A DNA stretch of 35,178 nucleotides from Ignavibacteriota bacterium (lineage in GTDB: Bacteria > Bacteroidota > Ignavibacteria > Kapaibacteriales > UBA2268). Every line of letters begins with the position of its first letter. The first letter of the stretch is position 1. Made by a program: the position numbers and the translations under genes. The notes beneath the pieces are model-generated. The model saw only the letters and a program-made list of their open reading frames with translations. It had not been told where the DNA came from and did no database searches. The DNA lies in the NCBI GenBank assembly GCA_016219595.1, contig JACRLY010000080.1:1-35178 (forward strand). The letters are read 5' to 3'. Of the stretch, positions 19,029-29,306 are shown one piece after another.

Positions 19029-19952
19029 TCATTTTTGCATTGATTTAACTGTTTCTTCAATACCATTTTGATATGATGTCGGTTGAAAGTTGAATTCTTT
19101 TTCAAATTTACTACTGTCAAACAAATAATCGAATTCACTCTGATATAACATTTCCACGCTTTCGCTAATTATTCCATTAAATAATCCAATCATTTTCATC
19201 ATCCATTTTTTTACATTTGTGTATTTGGGTTTAATATGAAATGATGATGCAACAATTTCAATAAACTCTTTACCCGTCATCACATTTCTATCTGTTGGCA
19301 AATGCCAAACCTGGTTATATACACTTTCTGTGTTACCAAGTATTGCCGTTGCCTTTCCCGCATCAGGAGTATAAGTAAAAGAATGGAAAACTTTATCATT
19401 CATCAACCATTGTGCTTTTTTACCATTCCTGTATCTTTCAAAAACCATGGCATTCACAAAACTTAAAGGAGTGTTAGGACCATAAAAATCAGCTGACCTT
19501 GCTATTATTGCCTTTAAACTTCCTTTGTTAAATTCATTAATAATCATTTCTGATATTTTTGCCCTGACCTCTCCTTTTTTGCTAGATGGATTAACTGGAG
19601 TTTGTTCAGTCATCCATCCATCAACTTTTCCATATAAATATACATTATCAAAAAATACAAGTTTTGTATTGTGGTTGATACAAGCATCTATCACATTTTT
19701 CATAATAATTGGCCATTGAACCTGCCATATTTTTATATCATATTTTAAACCAACTGTTAAATATGCTACCGATGTACCTTCAACAGCTTTTAAAGTTTGT
19801 TCGATATTTGTGAGGTCGGCAGAGAATATCTCATCTCCCTCATTTACTTTTACAGGATTACGGCTTACTAATCTGATTTTATCCGTATATGCTGTTAAAT
19901 TTTTTGCCAAACCTCTGGCAATTACTCCATTTGCTCCTAATATTACCTGCAT
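19029..19952 (-). CDS. NAD-dependent epimerase/dehydratase (extended SDR) family protein
   Basis: 'MQVILGANGVIARGLAKNL' (divergent GxxGxxG), 'LVFFDNVYLYGKVDGWMTEQTPVNPSSKKGEVRAKISEMI', 'IIARSADFYGPNTPLSF'. Confidence 0.88.
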   Translation of the reverse strand: MQVILGANGVIARGLAKNLTAYTDKIRLVSRNPVKVNEGDEIFSADLTNIEQTLKAVEGTSVAYLTVGLKYDIKIWQVQWPIIMKNVIDACINHNTKLVFFDNVYLYGKVDGWMTEQTPVNPSSKKGEVRAKISEMIINEFNKGSLKAIIARSADFYGPNTPLSFVNAMVFERYRNGKKAQWLMNDKVFHSFTYTPDAGKATAILGNTESVYNQVWHLPTDRNVMTGKEFIEIVASSFHIKPKYTNVKKWMMKMIGLFNGIISESVEMLYQSEFDYLFDSSKFEKEFNFQPTSYQNGIEETVKSMQK

Positions 19953-19993
19953 ATTTATTTTTATTGGTATTATTAATTCATTTAATGGACTTA

Positions 19994-21988
19994 CTATTTC
20001 TCAGCTCCAAACCAATCATCAATCTTACTTTCTATATTTTTCTTATTCACACATGTTAATGCATAAAAACATGATTCGCCTACCGGTGCATTTTTATCTA
20101 AAAATGATTCGGTTTCTGATTTCAATGTAGTCACTAACACTGCATCTTTTTTCTCAGTCAGACGGTACAATCTGTATTCTTTTATATTTTCCTGCATTGT
20201 TTTATTCCATTTTAACATTACCCCTTCTTTTATTCGTGCAACATTCAAACTTGAAATTGATACTGGTCTGAAAACAGGTATCTCGATAATTGCCGGGGCA
20301 CTCAAATTACTTTTACTTGTACCTATTGAATACGATTCTACAGCATATAAATATGTTAAACCTTCTTCAGCGGTAGAATCCTCAAAATAATTCATAGAAT
20401 TATCTTCTGCTTTTCCATTTACGACAACAAATGATGTAGAATCACTTCCATCAGCTTTTAATATTTTTCTGTATAATTTATAACCGATAATATTTTTGTC
20501 AATTTCAGCCACATCTGACCATGTCAATAAGATACTTCCGAAATTATATTTTGCTCTGAGATTCAATGGTGTTTCTAATGAAATACTAATTTCCGGTGAA
20601 ACGAAAACCTTTTCTGAAAAAGGACTAATATCATAGCTTGTATTAGCCGATTTAACCGCATAAACCAAAGAAATGCTTTTGACATTTTTCAATGAATCTG
20701 TGAACTGTACATTCAGACTGTCGGTTAGAATTATATCGGTTATCTGGAGAAGAGTATCATTCTGAGTCATATCAGAACGGTAAACATAATAACCGCGTGT
20801 ATCAGCAGTCGGCTTTCTCCATTTGAGTGTTACAACTCCGTTTTTAGATACAGCTTGTAATTCCAAAGGTGGCTCTGCTTTTTTGACTGCACCAAGCATA
20901 CCGGTAATTCTTGCACTTGGAAGGCTTTGTCCATAAGCATTATTTATTATCAGGTAATAAAAATAAGTTGTAATTGGATTTACCTGGTTGTCAATAAACA
21001 TTGTATCACCTGGATTAGCACTGCCAATGCGATTGTATCCTTTGTCGTATTTATCACTTTTGTAAATATCAATACTCCTAAGAAACTCCGGTACATCGCT
21101 TTTCCAGCGAATTCTTATTGAGTTCAAACTATCAATACTTTCAGTGTGTAATGCTTTAATATAAGATTCTGCCTTGTTTATCAAATTTACAATTCTTATT
21201 GTATCTGATGCATTCCCGGGATTTCCATATAAATCATAAGGAATTGCATAATACTGATATATTTCTTTTTTATGTACTAAAGTATCAATAATTCCTATAT
21301 AAACACTGTCATGCCTGTTTGAAAACCCGACAAAAGGACCAATTTCTGCAAATTCGGTTTGCATATAATTACATCTGAATACCTTCACTCTCATCAATCC
21401 AATATGTTCAGGTGCATAGAATCTAAGATAAATCCTGTTTTCTTCAGGATTACTGTATATAGATTTCAATTTTAAATTCGGAATTACAGTATTATAATTT
21501 ATAGGTTTTAATGTACTGATTTTATCTGATTCATTTGTTTTTGATATGATTACTTTATACTTGTAAGTATTACCTTTTTTGACATCTGTATCATAATATG
21601 CCGTTCCCAATGCCTCACGATACATTGGAAAACCACCGTAAAGGGGAACGGAGTCAACATCATTTGTCTTTATGATAAAATCCCAAATATTCTGTTTGAA
21701 TTTTTCTTCAGGCAATTCATAAACATTGTTATGTGCATTAATATTAACCAGATTTTGAAAAAAATCATCATAATTAGATTTGAACACAAGTAATTTGATT
21801 AACTTCCAATCTTCCCTGGCTTCATCAGTACGGAATATCTGATAAACAAAATCTCTTGGTATTTTATTTCCGCACATTATATATATTCCTTCAGGACCCG
21901 GAGCAAGGTAAGGATATTCAGGTTGTTGTGCAAAACATACACCAATGTTCATTATTATTGCAAACAATAGTAAATAATACTTCTTCAT
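19994..21988 (-). CDS. secreted fibronectin type III domain-rich protein
   Basis: Signal peptide 'MKKYYLLLFAIIMNIGVCFAQ'; repeated FN3-like segments 'PPLELQAVSKNGVVTLKWRKPTADTRGYYVYRSD', 'TPLNLRAKYNFGSILLTWSDVAEIDKNIIGYKLYRK', 'SSLNVARIKEGVMLKWNKTMQENIKEYRLYRL'. No T9SS CTD seen. Confidence 0.8.
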   Translation of the reverse strand: MKKYYLLLFAIIMNIGVCFAQQPEYPYLAPGPEGIYIMCGNKIPRDFVYQIFRTDEAREDWKLIKLLVFKSNYDDFFQNLVNINAHNNVYELPEEKFKQNIWDFIIKTNDVDSVPLYGGFPMYREALGTAYYDTDVKKGNTYKYKVIISKTNESDKISTLKPINYNTVIPNLKLKSIYSNPEENRIYLRFYAPEHIGLMRVKVFRCNYMQTEFAEIGPFVGFSNRHDSVYIGIIDTLVHKKEIYQYYAIPYDLYGNPGNASDTIRIVNLINKAESYIKALHTESIDSLNSIRIRWKSDVPEFLRSIDIYKSDKYDKGYNRIGSANPGDTMFIDNQVNPITTYFYYLIINNAYGQSLPSARITGMLGAVKKAEPPLELQAVSKNGVVTLKWRKPTADTRGYYVYRSDMTQNDTLLQITDIILTDSLNVQFTDSLKNVKSISLVYAVKSANTSYDISPFSEKVFVSPEISISLETPLNLRAKYNFGSILLTWSDVAEIDKNIIGYKLYRKILKADGSDSTSFVVVNGKAEDNSMNYFEDSTAEEGLTYLYAVESYSIGTSKSNLSAPAIIEIPVFRPVSISSLNVARIKEGVMLKWNKTMQENIKEYRLYRLTEKKDAVLVTTLKSETESFLDKNAPVGESCFYALTCVNKKNIESKIDDWFGAEK

Positions 21989-22056
21989 TTTTTACCTATC
22001 TATTATTTTTCTAGTTAATTTCTTAAATAACTTTTATCCACTAAATCCATTTGACC

Positions 22057-22088
22057 AGGTGGGAGATTTTAACCCAAATCTTCCACCT
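22057..22088. other. hairpin (AGGTGGGAGATTT / AAATCTTCCACCT) between the giant-protein and FN3-protein genes
   Basis: 13-bp arms with one wobble and a 6-nt loop (TAACCC); about 40 nt 3' of the 22127 stop on the minus strand; no U tract. Confidence 0.6.
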
Positions 22089-22126
22089 TTACAAAGTGAG
22101 GATTTATTTTTATCCAATTTTTTCAA

Positions 22127-25100
22127 TTACTCCACAACACTACTGCAGTTATTACTGCAGCTTCCGGTGCCTATATTGACATCAACACCTCCGGTACCAA
22201 CAGTAACGTCGGCTTTCAAACTGATAAATGGTTCAGTATCACTTCCTAATTCAAATATTGTTCCGTCACACCCTATCAAATAGGGTATCTTCTGTTCGAG
22301 TTTACCATAAATGTTAATACTTGCACATATACCAAAATTAATATCATCCGGATATGTGAATTCCAATTGTCCCTTTATGATTGCTTCTGCTTTTGCATAT
22401 AATGAAGTACAGGTTATTGCACTCAATTCTAATTCGGCAACTGCATACAACATTACTGATACACCTGCACTTATCGGTGATGCGAAATTAGCCCAGGCAG
22501 CAGCTTCCACACCTACTTCTAAGCTTACCGATGCACTCGCAATTACAAGGTTCACCGATTCATTGAATGTTAGTTGTGGTATGCTCTTCCTTCCCGTCAC
22601 AAAAAATCCGGCAAATGTTGTTGCATTCTCAAAAGCGCAGGGCAGTCCTTTCCCGATTGAATGACTTGTTACCATATCAAGTGTAGACTGTGGAATTCCA
22701 CCCATCTTGCCTCCTGCGTCATAAATCCCAATTAACAATCCCACGCTGAACACTCCAACAGGTGTTACCTCTGCCTCCGCCGCCGCAGCAAAATAAAATC
22801 CGTGCGGGTCTATGCAAATCTCAGCACATCCACTTATTTTAATCGGACCAATCTCCTTATCCTCGAAATTCAGAGTTCCGATAAACCTCGCATTCGGCAA
22901 ATCAAATGTCATTGTGAAATCACCGAATTCAGTGTTTGTTCCGGATGTAGTTATTTTCTGATTTTTTACATCCGCATCTGTTTTTATTTCTCCATAGACA
23001 GCAAGATTTAATGGCTTTGTCCCAAATCCCTTATCTGAGAAGCTACCTGCAGGATAAAGCTTCAATCTCAAAATATCCCAGTCATTGTTTTTCACCACCA
23101 TTCTCGAGCTGTCTACCCTGAATTTACCTCCTTGGGCACCACCCAGGTCAATGAACTGGTCTCCGACTCCCGGGTCCCTATCGATTCTAATTGTGATTAT
23201 ATTATTCACCTTTTTCTTATTCAGGATGATAAATATTGAATCCAATTTTCCGGGTTCTCTCACATGTCCGTAAAGTTTAAGGTCACGATTACTGATTAGC
23301 TGTTGATTATAATTAGCCCTCGATTCGAATTTAACATAACCCGGTGCATCGAATGTAATATCTGTTGGAAGCATCTCAACTTTTAAATTACCACTAGGTT
23401 TTGTAAACTTTAGCTTGTAAGTCAAATCATTAGCCACTCTTGGTATCTCAAAATCCATCAATCCGTCTATCTTAAACATATCGGCATAAGAGTATATTGC
23501 TAACGGTTTGAATGTAACTATATCATAAAATGGCATTTTTTCACAATCCGGTGAGAAACTGACTATCTGTTCACCGTCACTCAATAAACTGACTGCCTGT
23601 AATTTCAAATCTGACGCAAATCCCGGTAATCCCGGTACCTTAGCCGCTGGATTTCCTATGAATATCAACTTATAATGAGGCTTAAGGTCTAATCCGCATT
23701 TAGGGTCAAGTCCGAACTGGGCTGATTGAGGATTAGTCAGATTCATTTTACAAATGCCGCCCAAAGTTAATTGCGTTACATTCGGTTTTGCAATCGTTGA
23801 TGGTATATTTACTTCAATTAACGTGGTCGCCGGATTCTGCGGGTCTAATCTTATATTTGACCATGCGTGGGGGACAAGATAAATTATTCCCTGTGAATTA
23901 AGAGTGCTGTTCTCTATTTTCGAGTCGGCATCAAACTCCAAAAACTTGAATTTTAGTTTTTGCTGATTTGCATCTGTCAGATAATAAATTTTTCCTTGTT
24001 TGTACCAATTATATATTATCGAAAAATGTGCTGGATTTGTACAATCTTCAAATGATGTTATCATTTTATCATAAGTGCTATCTTTTGCTAAAGCCATATA
24101 AAACTGGTCATCCTGGAATCGGAAATAACTCCCCGGGAAATTAAATGAATTATCAACTATCCTTGCTTTAGAACTCAAATGTCCTCCAGTTAGTGAGTCC
24201 TTTACAACTTTCAGATAATTATTCCCTTGTCCACCTGCTGCCAATAAAACATTGTAGTTGAAAGTTTTGTTTCCCCATTCCAAATTTATTGTATTCGGTG
24301 GTGGGGACTTACCTTTTAATCTCACTTTCATTGATGGCAATGTTAGTGGAAATGTAGAACTCCCCGGCTGTGCTTCAAAATATGGCCTTCCCTTATCATC
24401 AAACTTATCTTTGCCCGGTCGCACAACCAGGTTCCCCAAACCTGCATATTGAGAACTGTCCAGCAGTTCAAAAGCATTTGCTGATTTACTGAAATCTATC
24501 AATCCGTTCAGTTCAAATTCACCGTTAAGTTTCTCAACTAATTTATGCACTTTAATATGAAATCCATGCAATCTCTGAAGATTCGCAACTTTAAATTCCT
24601 TCAATTCAAAATTACACTCATATACAAAACTCTGCCCCTTGTTAAATTCCACCTTCTTCTCTTCACCCGTTAAATTCGGATAGTCTATGTTCCCGTCAAT
24701 CACTGTCCCCGGTATTTGACCGGGTAAATTTATATTCCCTGAACTGTCCTTTGGCGGATTCTCATCAGGCGGCACGCACCTCATATTTATCCATGGCTTT
24801 TGAACATCATTCCCTTTTTGAGGATTTATCCCTTTAAGTGTGTAATTTCCATTAGCATCTGATTTAGTTTTCCTGATATTTGTATTGAATCCGTTAAGCA
24901 CATACACCATCGCATAAGGTACTGCCTTCCCCTCAACTGTAACTTTACCCTTCACTGTCATGCCTGGATTCAACAGGAAATGATAGGATTTGTAAACTTT
25001 TGATTCCTCATTCTGTATTTCAGTATTTACTGGTATTAAATCAGATGTATCAGGCGGCTCAATTTTTAACCAGAAATTTTTCATCGAGGCATTCTTAAAT

Positions 25101-25558
25101 ACAAAACTTGCCTGACCATTGCTGTTAGTTGTGTCTTCATAATCAAGTATTTTCACTATACAATTCGGAACCGGCTGTTTTGTATATGTGTTTGTCACAT
25201 CTATTATTATCCTGTGCTTTCTCTCCTTCACCACAATCTTACCCAAATAATAATTAGTCGTGTCATTCGGTAAATTCTGCAAAGCTGGGATCACAATTGT
25301 ATCATTAAAATACTTCAAATCCACAGGGTAAATATATAACGTGTCAGCATATCCTGTCGGCACTTTCACACTGAACTTTTGTCCTAACTCGGTAAAATAA
25401 ACATTTTGCATCTGCATGACCAAATTCTCATCGCTTTCCTCCTGCATCTCATTCAAATTCAGTTCCAAACTCATATTCATATTCGATTTCACCTGGGACT
25501 TCTTCTTCGTTTTCTTTGCATTGCTCATTTGTATATACTGCTGTTCCACCAAAGGCAC
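22127..25558 (-). CDS. downstream fragment of giant surface protein with carboxypeptidase regulatory-like domains and Cys-containing beta-rich C-terminal region
   Basis: ORF track start is GTG at 25558, directly after the in-frame TAA 25559-25561; first ATG 25528. 'GMTVKGKVTVEGKAVPYAMVYVLNGFNTNIRKTKSDANGNYTLKGI' is CarboxypepD_reg-like. No signal peptide. Confidence 0.75.
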   Translation of the reverse strand: MPLVEQQYIQMSNAKKTKKKSQVKSNMNMSLELNLNEMQEESDENLVMQMQNVYFTELGQKFSVKVPTGYADTLYIYPVDLKYFNDTIVIPALQNLPNDTTNYYLGKIVVKERKHRIIIDVTNTYTKQPVPNCIVKILDYEDTTNSNGQASFVFKNASMKNFWLKIEPPDTSDLIPVNTEIQNEESKVYKSYHFLLNPGMTVKGKVTVEGKAVPYAMVYVLNGFNTNIRKTKSDANGNYTLKGINPQKGNDVQKPWINMRCVPPDENPPKDSSGNINLPGQIPGTVIDGNIDYPNLTGEEKKVEFNKGQSFVYECNFELKEFKVANLQRLHGFHIKVHKLVEKLNGEFELNGLIDFSKSANAFELLDSSQYAGLGNLVVRPGKDKFDDKGRPYFEAQPGSSTFPLTLPSMKVRLKGKSPPPNTINLEWGNKTFNYNVLLAAGGQGNNYLKVVKDSLTGGHLSSKARIVDNSFNFPGSYFRFQDDQFYMALAKDSTYDKMITSFEDCTNPAHFSIIYNWYKQGKIYYLTDANQQKLKFKFLEFDADSKIENSTLNSQGIIYLVPHAWSNIRLDPQNPATTLIEVNIPSTIAKPNVTQLTLGGICKMNLTNPQSAQFGLDPKCGLDLKPHYKLIFIGNPAAKVPGLPGFASDLKLQAVSLLSDGEQIVSFSPDCEKMPFYDIVTFKPLAIYSYADMFKIDGLMDFEIPRVANDLTYKLKFTKPSGNLKVEMLPTDITFDAPGYVKFESRANYNQQLISNRDLKLYGHVREPGKLDSIFIILNKKKVNNIITIRIDRDPGVGDQFIDLGGAQGGKFRVDSSRMVVKNNDWDILRLKLYPAGSFSDKGFGTKPLNLAVYGEIKTDADVKNQKITTSGTNTEFGDFTMTFDLPNARFIGTLNFEDKEIGPIKISGCAEICIDPHGFYFAAAAEAEVTPVGVFSVGLLIGIYDAGGKMGGIPQSTLDMVTSHSIGKGLPCAFENATTFAGFFVTGRKSIPQLTFNESVNLVIASASVSLEVGVEAAAWANFASPISAGVSVMLYAVAELELSAITCTSLYAKAEAIIKGQLEFTYPDDINFGICASINIYGKLEQKIPYLIGCDGTIFELGSDTEPFISLKADVTVGTGGVDVNIGTGSCSNNCSSVVE

Positions 25559-28500
25559 TTAATTCAGATTTTTAATATCAAATTCTTTCAGGTACGCCGC
25601 CTGTTCTGTCTTAGTCATCTTCCCGTTCTTTGTCCTCACATAACATTCAACAGCTTTTCCTTCTTCATTTATAACATACCCGTAAACAGTACCCTTCGGC
25701 ATCATCAGCACCTGCGGAAAATGCATCTGCTGTCCCATCTTCAGCGATATTCCGCTCGGCACTGGCGGTATGCACTCCTTACTCGCTGACTGAGTTACTG
25801 TATCAACCGAACCCGTAAGCTTCGTCGCTCCATACAAATAATATCCCGGGCTATTAAATTTCAACCTGTACCTGTAATGATTTATATTATCATACTTCGC
25901 CGGCAAATTCTTAAACACAAAATAACCATTCTGATAAGCTTCACCCACAATCCTTACACATCCTCCTGTACCTGTATAAAGTCCCATGTCACTGTCATCA
26001 GATTTCTTCCCTGAATAAAGCATTACAATTCCAAAATTCACGCTACGCATCGCATTCGACGCATCCAGAACACGTCCGGATATTATTGGTTTCTTCGGCT
26101 CGAGGTAAACATTTATCGATAAGCTCACCGGCTTATAATCCTCTACAAACAAATAATCATACTCATTCCTGTAGTACACTTCTGCTAATTTTGCATTCAT
26201 CTGGCTTTCATAATTCTGCCACGCAACTTCTGCTTTGGCTGCATTTGAAAGGCTTCCAGCATGAGTATTCTCCCATGCCTCATCTATCTCCTTATTGTTC
26301 GAATACGCTGTATCCTTCTTCCAGTCATCATAACCACGGGGGAAATAAATAGTTCTTTTTTGGTAAGAATTTTCGCCAACAGTATCGCTTGTGCTTATTT
26401 CAATTTTATAGTCATCCCAATTCACATTCTTATTGTGCAAAAACAATCCCGTGAATCCTGCTCCCGTTTGCTTATCAACGTATTCTTCACCATGTAAATA
26501 ATTATCCCATCTCGTAATCTTCACAGTGCTACCGTATATCACTCCACCCGGTTCGCTCTGCTCCAGATTTTTAGGATTCTTTCTCGGCACTACATTCAGT
26601 TTATATGTCCTCTTGTATGCTATCAATGTTCCCACATCGACAGAGTCCAAAGGTTGTATAAGAATATCATTTGATGGATTATAAATATATTGCTTCGTGT
26701 AATCAATTACCACAACTCTCGTTGTCCTGTGAAGCTTACCGCTGTATCCGGCAACATTGCAAAACTCCCCGTTTCCTGTTCCGAAATTACCCGAACTCTG
26801 CCAACTGCCAAGTGAATCTATGTGAGCAAAATTCTTGAAAACAAATTTCCCTTCACCGTTTGTCGTCGTTGTTGCCAATAATGTATTCCCATCTCCGAAC
26901 GGTTTCGACAAATCTGCTTCCAGCTGTGCTGCCTGCTGTCCCGTATTAGTTACACTCACTGCATTATTATGTTCTTCAAGCACATGATATGGGTCGATTA
27001 TAGTCTTGTTACCATTATTATCTTCTACGTAATAGGTAACCATCAAACCGATTTGCCTGTAATTCATCGGCTTTATATTCGATTTCGGGTCACTGGGGTC
27101 TCGCGAAACCAATTGTCCTGAAACTGATGCTGTCGGCGGATTATTTGAAATAATTGTTGCTTTCTTATCTACCTTAAAATTATAAATTTGATTTATATAA
27201 TTATAGACAAGCACATATAAATTCGGTACAAATTTTTGTGAAGTCAGCCAATATTCACTCCAATTCTTCTTTACCTGACCATTAATAATTTCTTCCTGCC
27301 ACATATCAACAAGGTAATTATCCCCATTCATCCAATTGACAATCAGTTTATCAATAGTTACAATTGTATGTGCTTTACCATCGCTTCCAATCACCGTTTC
27401 AACTTTTCCCTGTGACACCTGTTTCATCTGGTATAATTCCTTCTTTGGGTCACCAGGCTCGATTTCACCCTCATAATAGGGTATCTCTGCCTTGCTTCCC
27501 ATACGGTATACACTTACTTTCACGTTCTGTGGATTCAGGTCTTTAAAATTTCCCTTATTATACCCTTTACTCACCTCAAACTTCAACTTGTAACTCCAAA
27601 CATAAGTCACAATTTTCCCTAAATTGATAGAATCTGCATTCAACTCTATTTTCTTATTAATTTCCAGATAATAAAAATTATTTATTAAAAGTACGTAATA
27701 TTCAAACAATCTTCCTTTCACCAAAGTCGCAGTATTTATATTACCGAATTTCTTATTCACCTGGTATTGCATGATTTTATTTAAATCCCCGCCATTCTTT
27801 GCTCCTACAATAGGTACACTGAAACTTCCATCCTCGTTCAATGTAACAGGTACATCTGCTTTACCCATCCCTTTATAATATAAATTCTGGTCAATGCTGT
27901 CAGCTATTATCTCATTTGTAACTGTATCCCTAATCATAAGGAATCTCTTTAGTTTAACTCCGGGAGAATTGACCGGGTATTCATCCGTATAATGCTGGAA
28001 CCTGTACATCAGTTGCCCGTTTATATTATATACATTCTCAGGTAAATCAAGGTAAGCATAATCAGCATTAATTGTGTCTAAAGCATATTTCTGTGCTGTC
28101 GAATCGGGCAAATTTAAATTAGTATTTTTCAACACATCGAACTGTTTAAAATCAACACTCATCGAATTAATGAAATGAACTTTATATTTTATAAATGCAG
28201 TGTCGCTCTGTTTTGCAGTATTATTTTTCCAAAGCACATAAAAATTCTTTTTATTATTAACTTCTATTTTCGGAGTTTCTCCAATCGAACCGGCTTCTTT
28301 ACACGTTGGAATTATAATATCAATACCTTTTTCAATATTTGATGCAGTAGTATCCGGTGTATGAGGAGTTTCAACAGTTTTATATATGAATTTCCATGCC
28401 TCGCTCACTCCCGCATTTTTAAACATTACATTATTCGCCGGGTCTCGTGCAACAACTCTCCATGCGTATGTCTCCCCGTTTAAAAAGGTCGGGTCATTAG

Positions 28501-29266
28501 GAAAGGCCACATAATTTGTAGTTGGTAAATCCTTTTCAAAATAAAATTGTGATGTGCTGTACATAACTGCATTCGGATTATCTGCCGGATTAACCATCTT
28601 TGCAATTTGCAGTTTATATAATGTTCCCAATGGTGCAGTAGGGGAGCCAATCCATGTAAAAATCACTGGATTAGCAACGCTTATACTCTTCAATGTATCC
28701 TCATTTGCCGGCTGTATCAATATCGGCGGTTCAGGATATTGTATTGAAATATTCTGACAAGCATCTTCCGATACCGGTTCACCTGTGTTATAATCATACG
28801 CTCGGTAACATACATCATATATCCCTTCCGGCAGCGAGCCAGACCTCATCAGCTTCTCTCTTTCGATACCTACTATATCGAGGTCCCTTACATCAAATAA
28901 ATTTCTTAACTGTACACCTGAAATTGTTGTCGGAATATTCGGTTGCAATATAATCGGTGTTAATGGTTTATGCCCGGGTTTTGTCGAAATTATGATACCA
29001 TTGTCAACTCCCTTAATCATTCCTCCAAGCTTTATTTCCCGGTTTACCTGGTCAGTATTAACAAGTATCAGAAATGTATTATTTTTCCCCTCGAAATAAT
29101 CCGAAAAATATGGAGAATAAGGGGGTACAATATTTAATGTAATTGTTACTACATTGTTTTGGGCTTGTGTGTTTATATTGAATAATAAGAATAGTAACAC
29201 AAATCCTAAATGCATCATTAAGTCCGAAGGATGAGAATAAAATGATTTAATATATCCCTTTGTCAT
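25559..29266 (-). CDS. upstream fragment of giant secreted protein with FN3/Ig-like and carboxypeptidase regulatory-like domains
   Basis: Hydrophobic N-terminal segment 'LMMHLGFVLLFLLFNINTQAQNN' (signal peptide); 'PPILIQPANEDTLKS...FTWIGSPTAPLGTLYKLQIAKM' FN3-like; ends '...GTVYGYVINEEGKAVECYVRTKNGKMTKTEQAAYLKEFDIKNLN*'. Confidence 0.8.
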   Translation of the reverse strand: MTKGYIKSFYSHPSDLMMHLGFVLLFLLFNINTQAQNNVVTITLNIVPPYSPYFSDYFEGKNNTFLILVNTDQVNREIKLGGMIKGVDNGIIISTKPGHKPLTPIILQPNIPTTISGVQLRNLFDVRDLDIVGIEREKLMRSGSLPEGIYDVCYRAYDYNTGEPVSEDACQNISIQYPEPPILIQPANEDTLKSISVANPVIFTWIGSPTAPLGTLYKLQIAKMVNPADNPNAVMYSTSQFYFEKDLPTTNYVAFPNDPTFLNGETYAWRVVARDPANNVMFKNAGVSEAWKFIYKTVETPHTPDTTASNIEKGIDIIIPTCKEAGSIGETPKIEVNNKKNFYVLWKNNTAKQSDTAFIKYKVHFINSMSVDFKQFDVLKNTNLNLPDSTAQKYALDTINADYAYLDLPENVYNINGQLMYRFQHYTDEYPVNSPGVKLKRFLMIRDTVTNEIIADSIDQNLYYKGMGKADVPVTLNEDGSFSVPIVGAKNGGDLNKIMQYQVNKKFGNINTATLVKGRLFEYYVLLINNFYYLEINKKIELNADSINLGKIVTYVWSYKLKFEVSKGYNKGNFKDLNPQNVKVSVYRMGSKAEIPYYEGEIEPGDPKKELYQMKQVSQGKVETVIGSDGKAHTIVTIDKLIVNWMNGDNYLVDMWQEEIINGQVKKNWSEYWLTSQKFVPNLYVLVYNYINQIYNFKVDKKATIISNNPPTASVSGQLVSRDPSDPKSNIKPMNYRQIGLMVTYYVEDNNGNKTIIDPYHVLEEHNNAVSVTNTGQQAAQLEADLSKPFGDGNTLLATTTTNGEGKFVFKNFAHIDSLGSWQSSGNFGTGNGEFCNVAGYSGKLHRTTRVVVIDYTKQYIYNPSNDILIQPLDSVDVGTLIAYKRTYKLNVVPRKNPKNLEQSEPGGVIYGSTVKITRWDNYLHGEEYVDKQTGAGFTGLFLHNKNVNWDDYKIEISTSDTVGENSYQKRTIYFPRGYDDWKKDTAYSNNKEIDEAWENTHAGSLSNAAKAEVAWQNYESQMNAKLAEVYYRNEYDYLFVEDYKPVSLSINVYLEPKKPIISGRVLDASNAMRSVNFGIVMLYSGKKSDDSDMGLYTGTGGCVRIVGEAYQNGYFVFKNLPAKYDNINHYRYRLKFNSPGYYLYGATKLTGSVDTVTQSASKECIPPVPSGISLKMGQQMHFPQVLMMPKGTVYGYVINEEGKAVECYVRTKNGKMTKTEQAAYLKEFDIKNLN

Positions 29267-29306
29267 AAACCACCTTTATATTAATTTATTTTTTTCATGT
29301 TATCAT

